From the NCBI GenBank assembly GCA_947095585.1, contig OX352765.1, positions 86,574,965 to 86,638,964 of the forward strand: a DNA stretch of 64,000 bases, in the 5' to 3' direction. A program made the position numbers and the translations under genes. This DNA comes from Nephrocerus scutellatus. Lineage: Eukaryota; Arthropoda; Insecta; Diptera; Pipunculidae. Below the pieces are notes generated by a model, which saw nothing but the letters and a program-made list of their open reading frames with translations, ran no database searches and had not been told where the DNA came from. Below, piece after piece: positions 1 to 12,539 of this stretch. Position 1 is the first letter of the stretch. Every line of letters begins with the position of its first letter.

Positions 1-905
1 TCTCTACCGGTTGTCCTGCAATGTTAACTTGAGTTACTGAGTTAGTGCCGAGGTTGATGATTTTGGTTTTGGCAGTATTAATCTTCAAACCCACAAAATG
101 TGCCTCCCTTTCCAAATGACAACCATTTGGTGCAGCTCCATAGTCCCGTGTAAGAGTAAACAAACGTCGTCAGCGTAGTCCAGATGTTTGAGTTGAGATG
201 TAAGGGTCCAACGAATTCCTCCGTTTCCAGTATATAAAGCTGCGCGAAATACATCGCTAATCACCTACCAAAAAATTATCGGCGATAGAATGCAACCTTG
301 TCGTACCCCACTTAGGATCTCGAATTCTCTGACTTTGACAGCTTTCCTCTATGCAGCATATGACATTTAGAGCCATCATAGGTTGCTTTAATAATAGCTA
401 TTAGTATATCGGGTATACCTCTCCTGCGCAAGGCGAGCCAGATAAACTGTCTGTTGACACTGTCAAACGCCTTCTCAAAATCGATGAACAGCAGTTGTAG
501 TGGTGACCGGAATTCGCAAACCTTGTACTCGTAACGACCAAATATTGGTTGCTGTCATCTCTATGACTCGTTGTCCATTGTCATTAGTGTTCTCGTGTAA
601 GCTATGGGTGCCAATGTACTGCGTGAATACTGAGTCCGTACCTATTTTGTCATTTATATCCCCCAGAATGATTTTACATCAAAGGCATGGACTTCCCGTT
701 CGACTGATTCTTCTTTTTCAGCATCTGGGGAATCTTCTGTGGATGTGTGAACGTTTATGGGGCTTATGTTTTAAAATCTGACCCGCACGCGAAGGGTGCA
801 TAGCCGGTCATTTACTGCTTTAAAGCCGATAACGGTGGGTTTCATTCTTTTGCTGACTAGAAATCCTACCCCGAGAACATAATGTCTTGCATGACAGCTG
901 TAATA
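1..905 (-). mobile_element. Decayed RTE-type LINE fragment (endonuclease joined to reverse transcriptase)
   Basis: On the minus strand, bases 480 down to 1 read as a broken reverse transcriptase: a FEKAFDSVNR-like stretch, then EFEILSGVRQGCILSP, then LKHLDYADDVC (the YADD catalytic box). Bases 905 down to about 500 read as part of the apurinic-type endonuclease domain seen in fuller form at 57600-56700. The two parts meet near 500, so an internal deletion has joined endonuclease to RT. Stops and frameshifts are frequent, so this is a dead copy. The left end is cut by the window edge. Confidence 0.75.
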
Positions 906-3120
906 TATGTCATATTCTGATTTTTTGTATGACTCCGTAGGACACATCGTGATGTATGATGATTTCTATAAACGTCATGAAGATAATTAAGCTCGGTAGG
1001 CCCCGGCGGGCAGGACATCCAGCTGGTATGAATGAAGAGTATCCTGCTCGGAAAGCCTTTTGCCTATTGAACACGACAGTGAGGCCGACCAAGTCTACGC
1101 TGAAAGGATGGCGTAGACCAGAACGCTCAGAGTTTAGGGATGTCTAAGCCTAACTGGATGACATCGGCTCGAAAACAGAACCGGTGAAGAGATTTTTTGC
1201 GGTTGTAGAGTCAAATATGATGATGGTGATGATTAACCCAGGAATCACTTATTTAAGTATTTCTCAGGCATTCAGATACACCCTGTATATTTGCGTCATC
1301 CATCTTACCTTAAAATAAAACCGTTTGTCACAAACTTACAATTCTAACTTTTGTTATGCTCTACGTGGTAATTATGCCGCTCTCTTTGTGAAGATGTATG
1401 CGAGTGTGTGTTACAATTTATCTTTGTATGCATTTGGTAGTATGGCGTTTACTTTTCCTTATAACATTGGTACTGTAGCTAGTGCACTACTCGCTCACGC
1501 TTTTATACTCGCTCTCATTTATTCGCTTTTCGTTGCGCAAACAAAGGGTTGACTCGAACTCTTCTTCTCTATTCTAGTAGATGCTAAGCAAACCCGAGTC
1601 CGCTTACAGTTCCAAATTTGCGCCGCATTCCGAAGGTGGTGCCGGCCATCATCATCATCATCATCATCATCGCCATCACCGTCGAATTCGTATACATAGT
1701 AATAACGGGGAGTTTTCCTTCGCAACCCATTTTTGTGTACGCCGCACCGGTTATCTGGGCTATCGGTGTGTGTAATTTTTCGTCCGCCGCCTGGCAGAGG
1801 GCTGTTGGCGGCATGGTGCAGTAGTGCAGCATGCAAGAGGTGCATTCTACATTTTCCCGAATGCAGCTACCCAGTTTCAAGTGAAGTGCGAAAAAGAAAT
1901 CCACTCGCTGCATTTGCAACAATTTTTTCGTTTCGTCGTGGTTTTTTATTTGTGCTCGTTTCCGTCTCAATTTGTGTGAGGAAAGGGCTTTATGCATTTG
2001 ACATGGCACCCTCCTTTTAGGCATCCGCCGTCGCCCTACTTTTCCCTAAAGCCATCGAGGTTACAAGTAATTCACGTACGCGATTTGTAAATTTGTGATG
2101 TGAATATGAATATGAAGGCTTAACGATTATACGAACTTCAAACCCCGAAAAGCGATTGCTACAAAACAAAATTGAATTTCCTTATCGGCGCTACGGCTTG
2201 AATCTATATTGATTTGTTTGTATAGAAATTTTCTACACTATTTTCAAAACCATCATGTATTACAAAAAATCAAAGGTGTGTATGCGATGTGTATGTGTTT
2301 TAAATCAAGTAAGTATGATGATTGATTTTACACCATTTCCTGTTGTCTATTAAATTCCGATGTAGAATTCGCTTGAAATTAGGTATTTATGCAGTGGATG
2401 CATTTTCATGAGCCATCGACTTATATTTATTTACATCATTGAAGTTGGGGTAGGCAGCGTTGCTCCACCAACTAAATTTTCAATTGTTCCGTCATCAATG
2501 CATTTTCCTTTACCACCAGATTCGGTGGATTCAACATAAATTTCTACGAGAAAGTCAAAGTGACGTTTATGCTGCGCAGGATCTCAAATTTCCTTGGTGT
2601 TTATTGGTATTGTGACTGTATCCTTTGTGGGAGTGGGACGATGTTGATTTAAAATTTCACTTTTCTAGCAAACAATGAAAATAACACTTATCTCTGTCTC
2701 TCTCTTTTTCTCTGTTTATAAAAGAAATAGCGAATGAAAAAGCAAACCATCCCATCAACAAGAAAAACACCGAATTACTTTTGACATTGACAATTGGAAG
2801 TGTAGTGTCACTTTTTTGTTTTACAAATTGTTTTTGTTGTTTATTCAACCGGCAGCGGCAACGTTATTTGAATTTTCTTGGAGATTCAATTGTAATTGTA
2901 CAAAACCGAGACCTTTAGAGGTGGGAAAGCAATAATGAAAAGATCTGAGAAAGTTTGTACCCGAGATCCTCTTTTCTTTACCATATTTTCTTTTAGACCT
3001 TCTAACCGGTCTAACCAGTGCGCCATGAAACACAGCACTTTTTTCCTTGTCAAATATGGCCAATCAACATGCATACAGAGGATGCAGATCTACCCTCATT
3101 GTGGTAGCTGACAGAAAGTA
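906..3120. other. No gene seen; one CAT microsatellite
   Basis: I see no convincing coding exon here. A (CAT)n run lies at about 1647-1670 and makes poly-His, poly-Met or poly-Asp reading frames on both strands, which look like repeat artefacts. A purine/pyrimidine-biased stretch follows near 2695-2715. The rest is unremarkable AT-rich sequence. Confidence 0.5.
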
Positions 3121-3124
3121 TAAA

Positions 3125-4460
3125 GTGGTACCTTGCCAGTAAGGAAATCGCTCTATGCGCCTTCATGGACAGCGAAGGAGCATTCGACAACGCATCTCAT
3201 GTGGCGATAAGAATTGCTCCGTAGAGAAAGAAAGTAGACAGCGCAATCATTAAATGGATATTAAGGATGCTGGGTACCAGAACAGTGGAGACCGTAGTCG
3301 GTGATTAGAACATTATGGTTAACAAAACTAGAGGATTCCCACAAGGAGGTGTACTATCACCTCTTTTGTTGAACATCCTTGTAGATGAACTACTCAAACG
3401 GCTAGCTGAAGCAGGGACTCATGATCAAGGCTACGCAGACGATATAGTCATCGTGGCAAGAGGGAAGTTTGACTTAAGCCAAAACGGATTAACCACCAGA
3501 AGCCGATGTTGCCTAGAGATGGGACTCAGGGTAAACCCAACCAAAAATTGGTTCTCTTCACCAATAGAAGGAAGCTGGGGCGAATGCACCCGGTTACCCT
3601 CAATGGAGAAGAGATTACTATCAGCAAAGAGGTTAAATACTTTAGACTGTTATTTGAAGGCATATTTCTACCAACAACCAACCAACCAACAGGCAGTAGT
3701 GCAAAAATAAAAAAGAGCACTTATGGTGCGCAGAAGGGTGGCAGGAAAATCCTGGGAAGGTAGTCACAGAATAATGCACTGGTTGTACACCATGATAGTT
3801 ATTCCAATGATGCAAACGCTTTAATTCAAGAAGACTTTGAAGTCAAAATGAGCACCAAAAAGAAACTCAGATCTGAAACTGAACACCAGATATATCCAGC
3901 TGCCATTAATTGGTATACTGATGGTTTAAAGAAAGCAGAAGGCACGGGTGCAGGAGTTCATTGGCCACGAATTAAATACTCTGAAGCAATGGTGCAGTAC
4001 CCGAGTATATTCCAGGCAGAAGTGCATGCCATCGAGAGATGTGCTCACTTAAGTCTGGAAAGGAACTACCTGATGCAGGAAATAGCTATTATGACAGAAA
4101 GCCAAGCTACGCGAAAGGCCTTGGTTGCATTCCACTTTACGTCAAAATTTGTGGAGGAATGCATGGCGAAGTTAAACAGACTCGGCGAAATAAACAAAGT
4201 ATGTTTGTACTGGATGCCGGGACACAATGACATAGAAAGCAACGAAGCAGTGGATAGGCTCGCTAACTTGTAGGGCCAGAACCATGCTGTGGCATAGGGT
4301 ACCGCATAATGCGGGAAGATATTCGCAGAATAGGTAAGGCATCTGATTCCGTAAGATGGGAAAATCTCCCAAGCCTACGACAAGCGAAGAAAATGCTGGA
4401 GAACTATGACCCAAAAGGTCTCGCACGATACTGCGACTAAGTAGAAGTAATGTAAGAATC
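3125..4460 (+). mobile_element. Dead LINE with reverse transcriptase and RNase H (R1/LOA/I-like)
   Basis: The frames carry, in order, a CAFMDSEGAFDNASH stretch (RT motif with Asp, 3161-3200), GFPQGGVLSPLLL (3331-3375), a GYADDIVIVARGKF YADD box (3430-3470), then an RNase H domain at 3910-4270 with WYTDG, IFQAEVHAIE and NEAVDRLAN blocks. The third RNase H acid lies in a TESQA context where the family usually has SDSQA, so a catalytic Asp has changed to Glu. In-frame stops and frameshifts separate the blocks. RNase H plus the AFDN/QGGVLSPLLW signature points to the R1/LOA/I group. Related copies lie at 25.9-27.7 kb and 43.9-44.6 kb in the same orientation. Confidence 0.75.
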
Positions 4461-4499
4461 ATTACTGGGTTCCTAACAAAACATTGTAGACTGAAGGCG

Positions 4500-5760
4500 C
4501 ATCAAAATACGCTTAACATACGTTGTTGTTTAAGTTCCACTAAGTGATAAAAAGGGGCGTGCAGAAAGCGCGAACTCATATGAAAAGCTAAGAGTGCTGC
4601 CATCAGCAAAAATATGAATTTGATTAGAAGTAGCGGATATGATATCATTAATGAAAATGAGAAAGAGTCTCGGAGAGAAAATAGAGCCCTGGGGAACATC
4701 AGCGTTTATGCGGTGAACACTGGATTTAAAACCGTCCAATACGACCTGAATTGAATGGTCAGAAAGGTAGTTACTAGTCTACTAGCAAGGTCAATTCCAT
4801 AGGCATTCATTTTCGGCAAAAAAGCTTGATGCCAGACTCTGTCAAATTACTTGGCAACATCGAGTGCAACCACTTAACTTTCACCAAATTTGTGAATAGA
4901 CTGGTTTAATTTTTCGGTGAGATATGCCATCAGATACCCTGTAGAACGTTGCCTTCGAAAACCGTACTACCGGTGGGTAAGAATTTTCTGATATTCAAGG
5001 AACGATTGATCAGCGTTTCCATGACTTTAGAAAATATGGATGTTAGCGCAATAGGTCGGTACGAGGAAAGAGATGACGGTTTGCCTTTTTTAGGAACAGG
5101 CTAAGCAAAGGCTGTTTTCCAATACCTTGGAAAGATTCCAGAAGAATAAGATAAAAGGAAAAAAGTTGAAGAACACCTTTTCAAAATTATAGCGGGAATA
5201 TTATCAGGCTCAGCAGCTTTATGAATGTTGAGATCATTTAAAACTCTAGCCACTTTACGAGTATGAAAGCAAATATGTCCCATAGAGGATTCGACTCTTG
5301 CAAGTACAGGCGGCGGCAAAGCGCTATCTGGTAGCGTGAAGCTAGTGGCGAAATGTGAAGCAAGCAGATTGATCTTGTCTATAAAGTTGGAATATCATTG
5401 TGAATAAGCTTTGGAATAGAAGATGAGGCAGTATTTTTAATTCGTTTCACGAATGACCAAAAATGTTTACTTCCTTTGGGACATTGACATTTTTTTGCCT
5501 CAGCTTCTCGTCAAAGTCGAATTTGACTCGTCTAAGGTAGGCATTGCAATCATAACAATATATAACCGAAAGCATACCTTCCGGTTCCTAGGAGCCTCTT
5601 TGCAGCCTAAATCATACCAAGTATTATCCTTCGATTTGATACACTTAGTACTGGAAGGGATAAATTGTCTCATACCATTCTGGATTGTGTTTGTAATCGT
5701 ATCAGAAATGGCATCCACCTTACTATGGGCATTAAGTGGCCAGTTAACAGTTAATCATCT
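4500..5760 (-). mobile_element. Decayed CR1/Jockey-type LINE reverse transcriptase
   Basis: Read on the minus strand from about 5720 to 4500 this gives broken RT blocks: an AAEPDNIPAIILKRC start (motif before finger 1), a PVPKKGKPSS-SYRPIALTS stretch, a YGFRRQRSTGYLMAYLTE block, VVALDVAK-FDRVWHQA (motif A), and VPQGSIFSPRLFLIFINDI followed by IHIFADGSTLSF (motif C region, where DD has become DG). Several stops and frameshifts are present. The same family supplies the longer copy at 31.0-33.6 kb. Confidence 0.7.
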
Positions 5761-5764
5761 CAAC

Positions 5765-7037
5765 AAATGCGGAGCAACGATCTGACAGGGGAGAGTACAC
5801 ATGGGAACCAACACTACAACACTACCTTGTTGACTACATCATTGTCTACAATGTAAAAAAGGAAAAGTAGTTTTTTAAAACTTCTTTTATTCAATTCATA
5901 ACATTCAAAATAAATTTTATTCCTTGGTCTTTAACCTTCATATATCAATTACTTGCAATACTAATAATTCATAAATCATAATTCATAAACTGTCAGTAAT
6001 AAGGTAGTTTTGTGTTGTATTTTTTAAAATCACATTGCAAATATTGTTAAGCCGACAACGCGCCTTCATATATTTTTAAAATGGAAAAAATGGTTTTCTT
6101 ATTTAAAACGTTTAGAAATAACTCAATTAAATTTAATTTGAAAATGAAAGGGCTAGCTAAATAAAATAATTTGACATTTATAGACTACATTGACTATGCC
6201 TTTACTACTTGAAAACAATAACAACATTGATTATTTGGTCATTTAGAATATATTTTTTCTCGTAGTTTAACAACTCCATTCACTAGTCAGGATAGTAGCA
6301 TTTGTATCCTATGCGATCTTCTGGAATACGTTTATTTATTTTTCGTCGTAAAATATACGACCATATTCATGCATCACTGTGTAGTCTCAGTCATTTTATG
6401 TTTAAGTCATGTCATACAACAGGCGTTGGCAAAATTATTTGCACAATGTAATACTTACACCACTTATCACTTCAATAAAGTTGTACAACTTTTCAAAAAT
6501 TCAATATATCACTACTTTTTGTTATTGATCTTTTAGGTTATCTCAAAAGGGTAAAAAAACACAAAATCAAATTTTAAGCAGTAATGGTATAAACCACGAA
6601 AATAAAAGTGGCACAGATATTGTGACATCACTAAACGACGTCAAAATGCAATGTCATACATATTATTATATGTGTTCCATTCGGCCATTTAGCCAAGACA
6701 CATTTTTTGTACTTTAAAAGCATGTGGTGGTCGCTGGTCGATTTCGTATTGCTTTTTGCCGATCTATGAACTATTCATCTGTGTTTCTCAACAAACCAAA
6801 CATGAACATTTAATACTAACTCTTGTTGTTGCTATTTCTTTAAACCTTATAGAGATGTTTGCCATCACTACTAGGTTTTTTGCGGCTCAAAGATGCACCA
6901 AAATTAGAATCCCAGCAACATCGAAATAACCACTACTACTACAACTACTATTACCAGCATCACCACTATCACCACCACAACTACCAGAAACAACAACAAC
7001 ATTGTCTATTGAATTCATCCAGTAACCCTGCCCAATT
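5765..7037. other. AT-rich flank and probable 5' UTR of the zinc-finger gene
   Basis: No coding exon is visible. The last 180 bases before the start codon at 7038 hold CAA/CAC/ACT triplet repeats typical of fly 5' UTRs. An in-frame TAA at 7023-7025 closes the frame just upstream of the chosen start. A 3' splice site near 6850 (TTTCTTTAAACCTTATAG) may end an upstream non-coding intron, but I cannot see the matching exon. Confidence 0.35.
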
Positions 7038-8850
7038 ATGAATTTCACACCGTTCGGCAATCCATTCCCTGGAACAATACCTGGTATTCCTCAATTTACA
7101 ACAACTGCTGTGCCGCTCGTTTCGACTGTAGCAACGGCAGCGACTACCAACAATCAGGAGACGACAATAAATCGTTATCACAGTTCCACTGTAAATATGA
7201 CGCATTTCAATCAACCATTACCCATGGCGACTTTAACTTCAACTCCGTCGAAATTTCGTAGCACCGCAGAAGATACCTCACAAACGGACAAATACAATGG
7301 ACATTTAGTTGCAAATATTGGCGGTGGTGGAGGAGGAACTGGAAGTGGTAGCGCTCAACAGCAGCAGCAACAACAACAGCAACAACAACAACAACAACAG
7401 TACAATACAATATCCTACAGTCAACAGTCAGTGCCAGCTGATGATAAGCGCATCGTAACTGCTTCCATATCGTATCCTCAGAATTCTATAACGGCTACAA
7501 CAGTATCCGGTGCTGTTTCGGGGGTTGGTGGCGTTGTGGAGCAAATACAACAAGCTGCTACACAGGGTGAGATTACTCAAGATCTGTGCAATGCAATTTT
7601 GCAACAACAAACAACAGTCGATACAAAGAAAGGTAAGTGCAACTGATGTTATTCACGCATATTTAGCAACTCATCAACTTTCTCCATATCGCTCTCTCTA
7701 TTTGTAGTTCTACAAAATACCTCATGGCAAACACTGACTCCTGGTACGACCGTCGCTGATTACTTATCGCACTTGCCCGCCAACACCCTACCGTTGTCTT
7801 TGCATCATTTTCTCAAGTATTCGGCGGAGAGCATAAAGAAGGAAAACCAAAATGTAGTAAGTATAAGTGGCTGCGTATATTAGAGTATCTACTGCAAAAA
7901 TACTTCTGTCCACCAAGGTACAAACAGGACCACCAATCGGAATTAACACAATCGGTTCAACCATCACAATACCTCAGCATCAGGCAGGACAACAAGTCCA
8001 GCAGCACCATCAACAGCAGCAACAACAACAACAGCATCAACAACAGCAGCAACATGTACTCCAACAAACCTTGAGCGGCGCAACACCCATAGCTGTGGGT
8101 ACCGCACCTGCCGCAACTAAAAAGAAGAAACGTAAGAAACGTCCAAAAGAACGCAAACCAAAACTACGTCCAGGAGAAATTCGTCTTACAACCGCCCTAG
8201 ATGGTAGCCCACTGTATATGTGTCCTGAATGTCAGGTGGCTTATCCTGAGCCAGATCTTTTGGAAATCCATTTGGTCGGACATAATCTCGAGCGCCGCTA
8301 TATCTGTGACATATGCAATGCGGCACTTAAACGCAAAGATCACCTAACGCGCCACAAACAGTCACACAATCCAGAGCGACCCTACATCTGTACGGTATGT
8401 TTAAAGGCGTTCAAACGGAAAGAACAATTGAGCTTACATTTTGTTATACACTCTGGGGAGAAACGTCACATTTGTATCGAATGTGGAAAAGCTTTTTATC
8501 GAAAGGATCATCTGCGAAAGCATACGCGATCGCATATAGCGAGGCGGGTGAAGGCGGAACTGAGTATGCAGAATCAAAATAGCGGAAGTATGTTGCAGCC
8601 AGTTGTGCCGGCGATGACGCCCATGCAACATCAACAACAACAGCAGCAGCAGCAGCAACAGCAATCGCAAGTTCAACAGCAGCAGCAACAACAACAACAA
8701 CAACAGACGCCGCAATCGCAACAACCACAAATTCAACAACATCAAATCCATCAGCAACAAATTCAACAGCAACAGCATCACGCCCAAGCACAGCAAATTG
8801 TAGTTACCCAGCAACATCATCAACAGCAACAAAACCAAATGATGAATTAA
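7038..8850 (+). CDS. Polyglutamine C2H2 zinc-finger transcription factor, three exons
   Basis: The exons are 7038-7632, 7708-7856 and 7918-8850, giving 558 codons plus stop. Junctions are G|GTAAGTG..TTTGTAG| and GTA|GTAAGT..CCACCAAG|, and all phases agree. Residues 1-198 are Thr/Gln-rich with a CAG/CAA polyQ tract; more polyQ and Gln/His runs lie at about 262-280 and after residue 475. A basic Lys/Arg cluster near 316-331 looks like a nuclear localisation signal. Four C2H2 fingers follow: Cys350/353-His366/370, Cys378/381-His394/398, Cys406/409-His422/426 and Cys434/437-His450/454. Fingers 2 and 4 share the helix core RKDHL and finger 3 has RKEQL. The family binds DNA in the nucleus; the target is unknown. 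The start is the first ATG after an in-frame stop. I recognise the class but not the orthologue. A conserved upstream exon could extend the N terminus. Confidence 0.85.
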
Positions 8851-11320
8851 CTACAAAATGTTTGATTTCATTTTTCAAAGTAACTGTCAAAACTTATAGA
8901 TGAAATTATCGAATACATATACTGCGAATATGCTGCTACCATCTAAGCTCAGTTCACTTTCGGTGGCCTTTACCGGTGCGTTGGCGAGCACAGCTTACGT
9001 ACGTAATTTTGACAGTTGCAAATTTTCATATTATCATGGGTGACGACAACTGATAAGTACATTTTGTCAGATGTTTACAAATGGGAATTTTCAAAGAACA
9101 TCATCGGATTTTGACACTAGCTTTAGCGGGCGAAAGTGCATTATAGTTGAGCCTTAAGGGCAGCCGATACGAATAGACTTTAATAGAGTGTCAAAATTGA
9201 TTGAAATGCTAACTTATGTTGCCAAAATTATAACATTTGGTTATAATGACTGTTTGCCTGCATAAGCATCTGTCACTGTTATTCGTATTCAAAAGACAAA
9301 TGTAAAATTTACATTTATACAATGAGCGAACAGCTCGCGCATATGCGGACAAAAGTAAACGAAATCTTAACTAATCGGATCCCAGCTATGTTACAACCAC
9401 ACAAATGCTATTTTTGTTAATTCGCTTATGCGTGCACTTACGGCCATATGTTCATTAAATTTATAGTTTGTGCAATGCATATTTCGTTACGAATTGCGGA
9501 GTAAATTTCAACCACCAAAGGCAAAGGCAGGCCCCTGTAATTGAGAGCGAAAAATTATTTTCGTAAAAGTCATCTTCTTAGTAAACAAAATGTTCATTTA
9601 AAATGAAATGATTCCTAATTCGTACAAGAAAAAATTTGTTTTGTTTAAATAATAAAAAACCAAATAATAACAAAATGATAAACCTGTACTATATATTTTT
9701 AAAACTAGTAAAACCAATAGATGTAATCAGCAATGTGATAACAAAAATTAGTAAAGAAGATTGTAAATAGAAACAAAATAAATTTGACACTTAACTAAAT
9801 AAAAAACATAAGCAATGAAATTGCTATAGAAATTGAAAAACTTGACAACCTACCAATAAACATTTTTCATATATAATATATTTCCTTAAAAATAAAATAA
9901 ATTAATAAACATTTTCATAAATGAAGGGTTTAATTAAATGTTACAACATTATTGATGTTTAGAATAACAATAATTATTGTAAATCAAAGGCTTTATTTTT
10001 GTATTAACTCTTAGTAGAAAGACAAAGAAAAAATAACCGAAAAAATTTTTGTGTACGTATGTCCAAAAGAAAATTAATTTTTTTATATATACTAAGCGTC
10101 ATTGTAATAAACATCGTCATTATAATTGTAATATTATTTAACGATTGTGTATAAAGAAAATATAATTAGAAAAAAATCTGTCCTTTTTAAAATAATTCTT
10201 GAAACATACATTTTTTATAATAAAACAAGTATGATAGCAACAAAAATTTAATAATTTATTTACGATTTCTAATTGATTGATAATTGAATTGATAATTAAT
10301 TATAGATTTCTATACGGACAGAAAATCTAACTTTAATTGGTAATGATAATAAAAAACTATTTTTAAACTGAAGTGGAAAATTAATTTTTATAATTGTTTT
10401 TATTCGGTTGCGTTATCTTGTTTTCAAGAAGATCGAAAAAAGTGTTTTCGACATAATTGATAGTGTAAGCTTAAAAAACTGCTAAACTATTAAACTCTTT
10501 CTGTCATCAGCTGCAATCGCCATTTTTAAAAATAAGGAGTGCTTTGGTAATGTTTTCCCATTCTTGAATAGAATGAATGGAATATCTGTCAGAACACTTG
10601 GTATAGAATTTATAACCAAAAATACTTCTGGGCCTAGATTCTGATCAAGTGACAAATGACAATTTTTCGTGATATGTACTAAAATTTCTACTGCTATAAA
10701 ATAAAAATTTGTTGTGAGTTCTAAAATGCGATTCTGATGATGTGACTTTTTCAAAATGTCAGAAAAAAATGACAAATCGAACAAAATTGTCATTGATTTA
10801 GTTTTCGGTGACTTTTGTAGGTTTTGAATTCGGATTCTTTTGCTTTTAAGAGCTGTATTATATTTGGAATCCAAACAAGGAATTCAAATGTCAAAATCAG
10901 CCAAACAGCAGGTTTTCAAATTCCAAAGAAGGATTGTTGTTGTACTAATAGCGTGTTCGATTGGTGTGTGATTGAAAACACTCAACTTTGGTTAACAACT
11001 GAGCTTATTAATTAACTGAATAGATATTTTGATCGTGTAGTTACACCAGATGAGTATCATTGACGTTTATCTGAAATAAAGAATACCAATCGAACAGTTT
11101 CTTCTCTTTAGTAGCTCGATTAAATGAAGAGCAACTCAATTAAAAGAAGTGATGAGTTGTAATCTTTAGTGCAAGCAATCACGAAGAAGATTCATTTTAG
11201 GTACGATCGCTTATAGAATTTTAAACTACTTTTTTAAATTAAGGAATCATTTTTAAAAGGTTATCTCTGTCGTCTTCACTTAAACGGTTCATTTTAGATT
11301 TTATAGTTTTTTATTTGACA
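8851..11320. other. 3' flank of the zinc-finger gene and AT-rich intergenic DNA
   Basis: Several AATAAA motifs occur between about 9640 and 9910 and could serve as poly(A) signals for the zinc-finger gene, but none can be singled out. From 9.6 to 10.5 kb the sequence is extremely AT-rich. The open frame at 10874-10482 on the minus strand has no recognisable domain and I do not treat it as a gene. Confidence 0.4.
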
Positions 11321-11324
11321 GACA

Positions 11325-12535
11325 ACCAGAGTACGGATTTTGGCCGCAAATGTGAAAAAATCACCTGAATTTGAGATGTCAGTTCGTATACGTACGAGGT
11401 GTATAGCATACAATTTTAAAGTTGTGTGATGTTTTTTCTTTCTTTGTTTTAGTGTAATTTAATGGCAGATTCTAGTATAAGATTCAAGTACAAATTCTGA
11501 ATCGGTTCGATTTTGTCTAATGCAGACGACAACTCACGTACTCAAGACTAGGTGAGATGTGAAAAAGTCTCACCAAAGTGTTACTCATTGTTTCCACCTC
11601 AAATAACAATAATGCTACAATAAAATAATTTGCTTCTTGCATTTACACGTATACGGGCTTCAAATAATGCTACAATAAATGTGAGCCGAATTGAAGAAAA
11701 ATGTTGTAGAATTATTTTAAGCGATTTTCAAGGTCAGCACAGATCAAAATAACGAAATTTGAATTTGAAGAGAAGGATCGCACTGCAAACACCGAGACGG
11801 AGGCAGAGAAAATTTAGAACACATGTATTAGTGGGCGCTATAATTGTTAGCTGTGATCAAAACCTTCTCTATAGAAAGCCCAACTGTACGCATACTAATG
11901 CAGTGAAACTATCTCAAACGCGTCTGTGTTTGTGGGATGTGATGGGAGTGTACAAAAAATAAGCAGACGCATTTTATGAAACGCGCTAACTGGTGGAAGT
12001 GCAAAGAGCGAGAAACGTAAATATTGATTTTGCTCTTTTGTTGATTACCATTCCATAAACTGTGATATTTTTAGCATATATCCGTGTATCAGCGAAACAG
12101 TTGCGCTTTCTATAGAGAAGGTTTTGGATGTTATCAACGAAATTATGAACGAAACTACATTTAATGCACTACCAAACTCAATATTGGGCGCCCTTGCGCA
12201 CTAAACTCTTTTACCCATTTTGCACACTTGTTTGTTTGTTCTCTTTATTCTATTTATGTTCGTTTATTTTTCCTCTTCTCATATAATTTTTGTTTTTATT
12301 AAAATTTTTAATTTCAAATATCATTTGTTATATGTTTTATTTTATTGTATGATTTTTGTTATTTGAGGTGGAAACAACGAGTAACACTGCTGTTGACATT
12401 AAAGCAAAATCAAATTATGCGCAGGCGTTAAAAATCTTACTACTACACACAATATCTACTAATACTACGAACTTGCGGTTAAGATGTGAGTTTCTCACAT
12501 TTGCGGCCAAAATCCGTGCTCAGTTGTTTTGTTGT
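11325..12535. repeat. Long-inverted-repeat (foldback-like) element with a nested MITE
   Basis: The ends are imperfect inverted repeats. Left at about 11325-11360: CAACCAGAGTACGGATTTTG. Right arm, read on the opposite strand from about 12530: CAACTGAGCACGGATTTTGG. Both continue into GCCGCAAATGTGA. The inner edges also match: TGTTTCCACCTCAAATAACA near 11590-11610 pairs with its inverse at 12355-12375. Each arm is therefore about 180-280 bases with internal differences. The middle holds the 269-bp MITE at 11858-12126. No transposase frame is visible, so this is a non-autonomous element. Confidence 0.6.
11858..12126. mobile_element. 269-bp MITE, copy A (hAT-like target duplication)
   Basis: The element begins CAAAACCTTCTCTATAGAAA and ends with the near-perfect inverse, finishing GAGAAGGTTTTG. 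The terminal inverted repeats are about 28 bases. Copy B at 24564-24832 has the same length and the same interior, including AAGCAGACGCATTTTATGAA. The flanking octamers are GCTGTGAT and GATGTTAT (6 of 8 alike), consistent with an aged 8-bp target duplication. There is no coding capacity. Confidence 0.8.
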
Positions 12536-12539
12536 TTTC

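Noticed and set aside
1519..2024. Overlapping frames with poly-His, poly-Asp or poly-Met
   Set aside because: Driven by the (CAT)n microsatellite at 1647-1670; no domain and no splice context.
8434..8838. Leu- or Val-rich minus-strand frames over the zinc-finger exon
   Set aside because: Antisense shadow of CAG/CAA polyglutamine coding sequence.
10482..10874. 130-codon minus-strand frame
   Set aside because: AT-rich, Lys/Leu/Ile-biased, no recognisable domain or start context, and no paralogue in the window.
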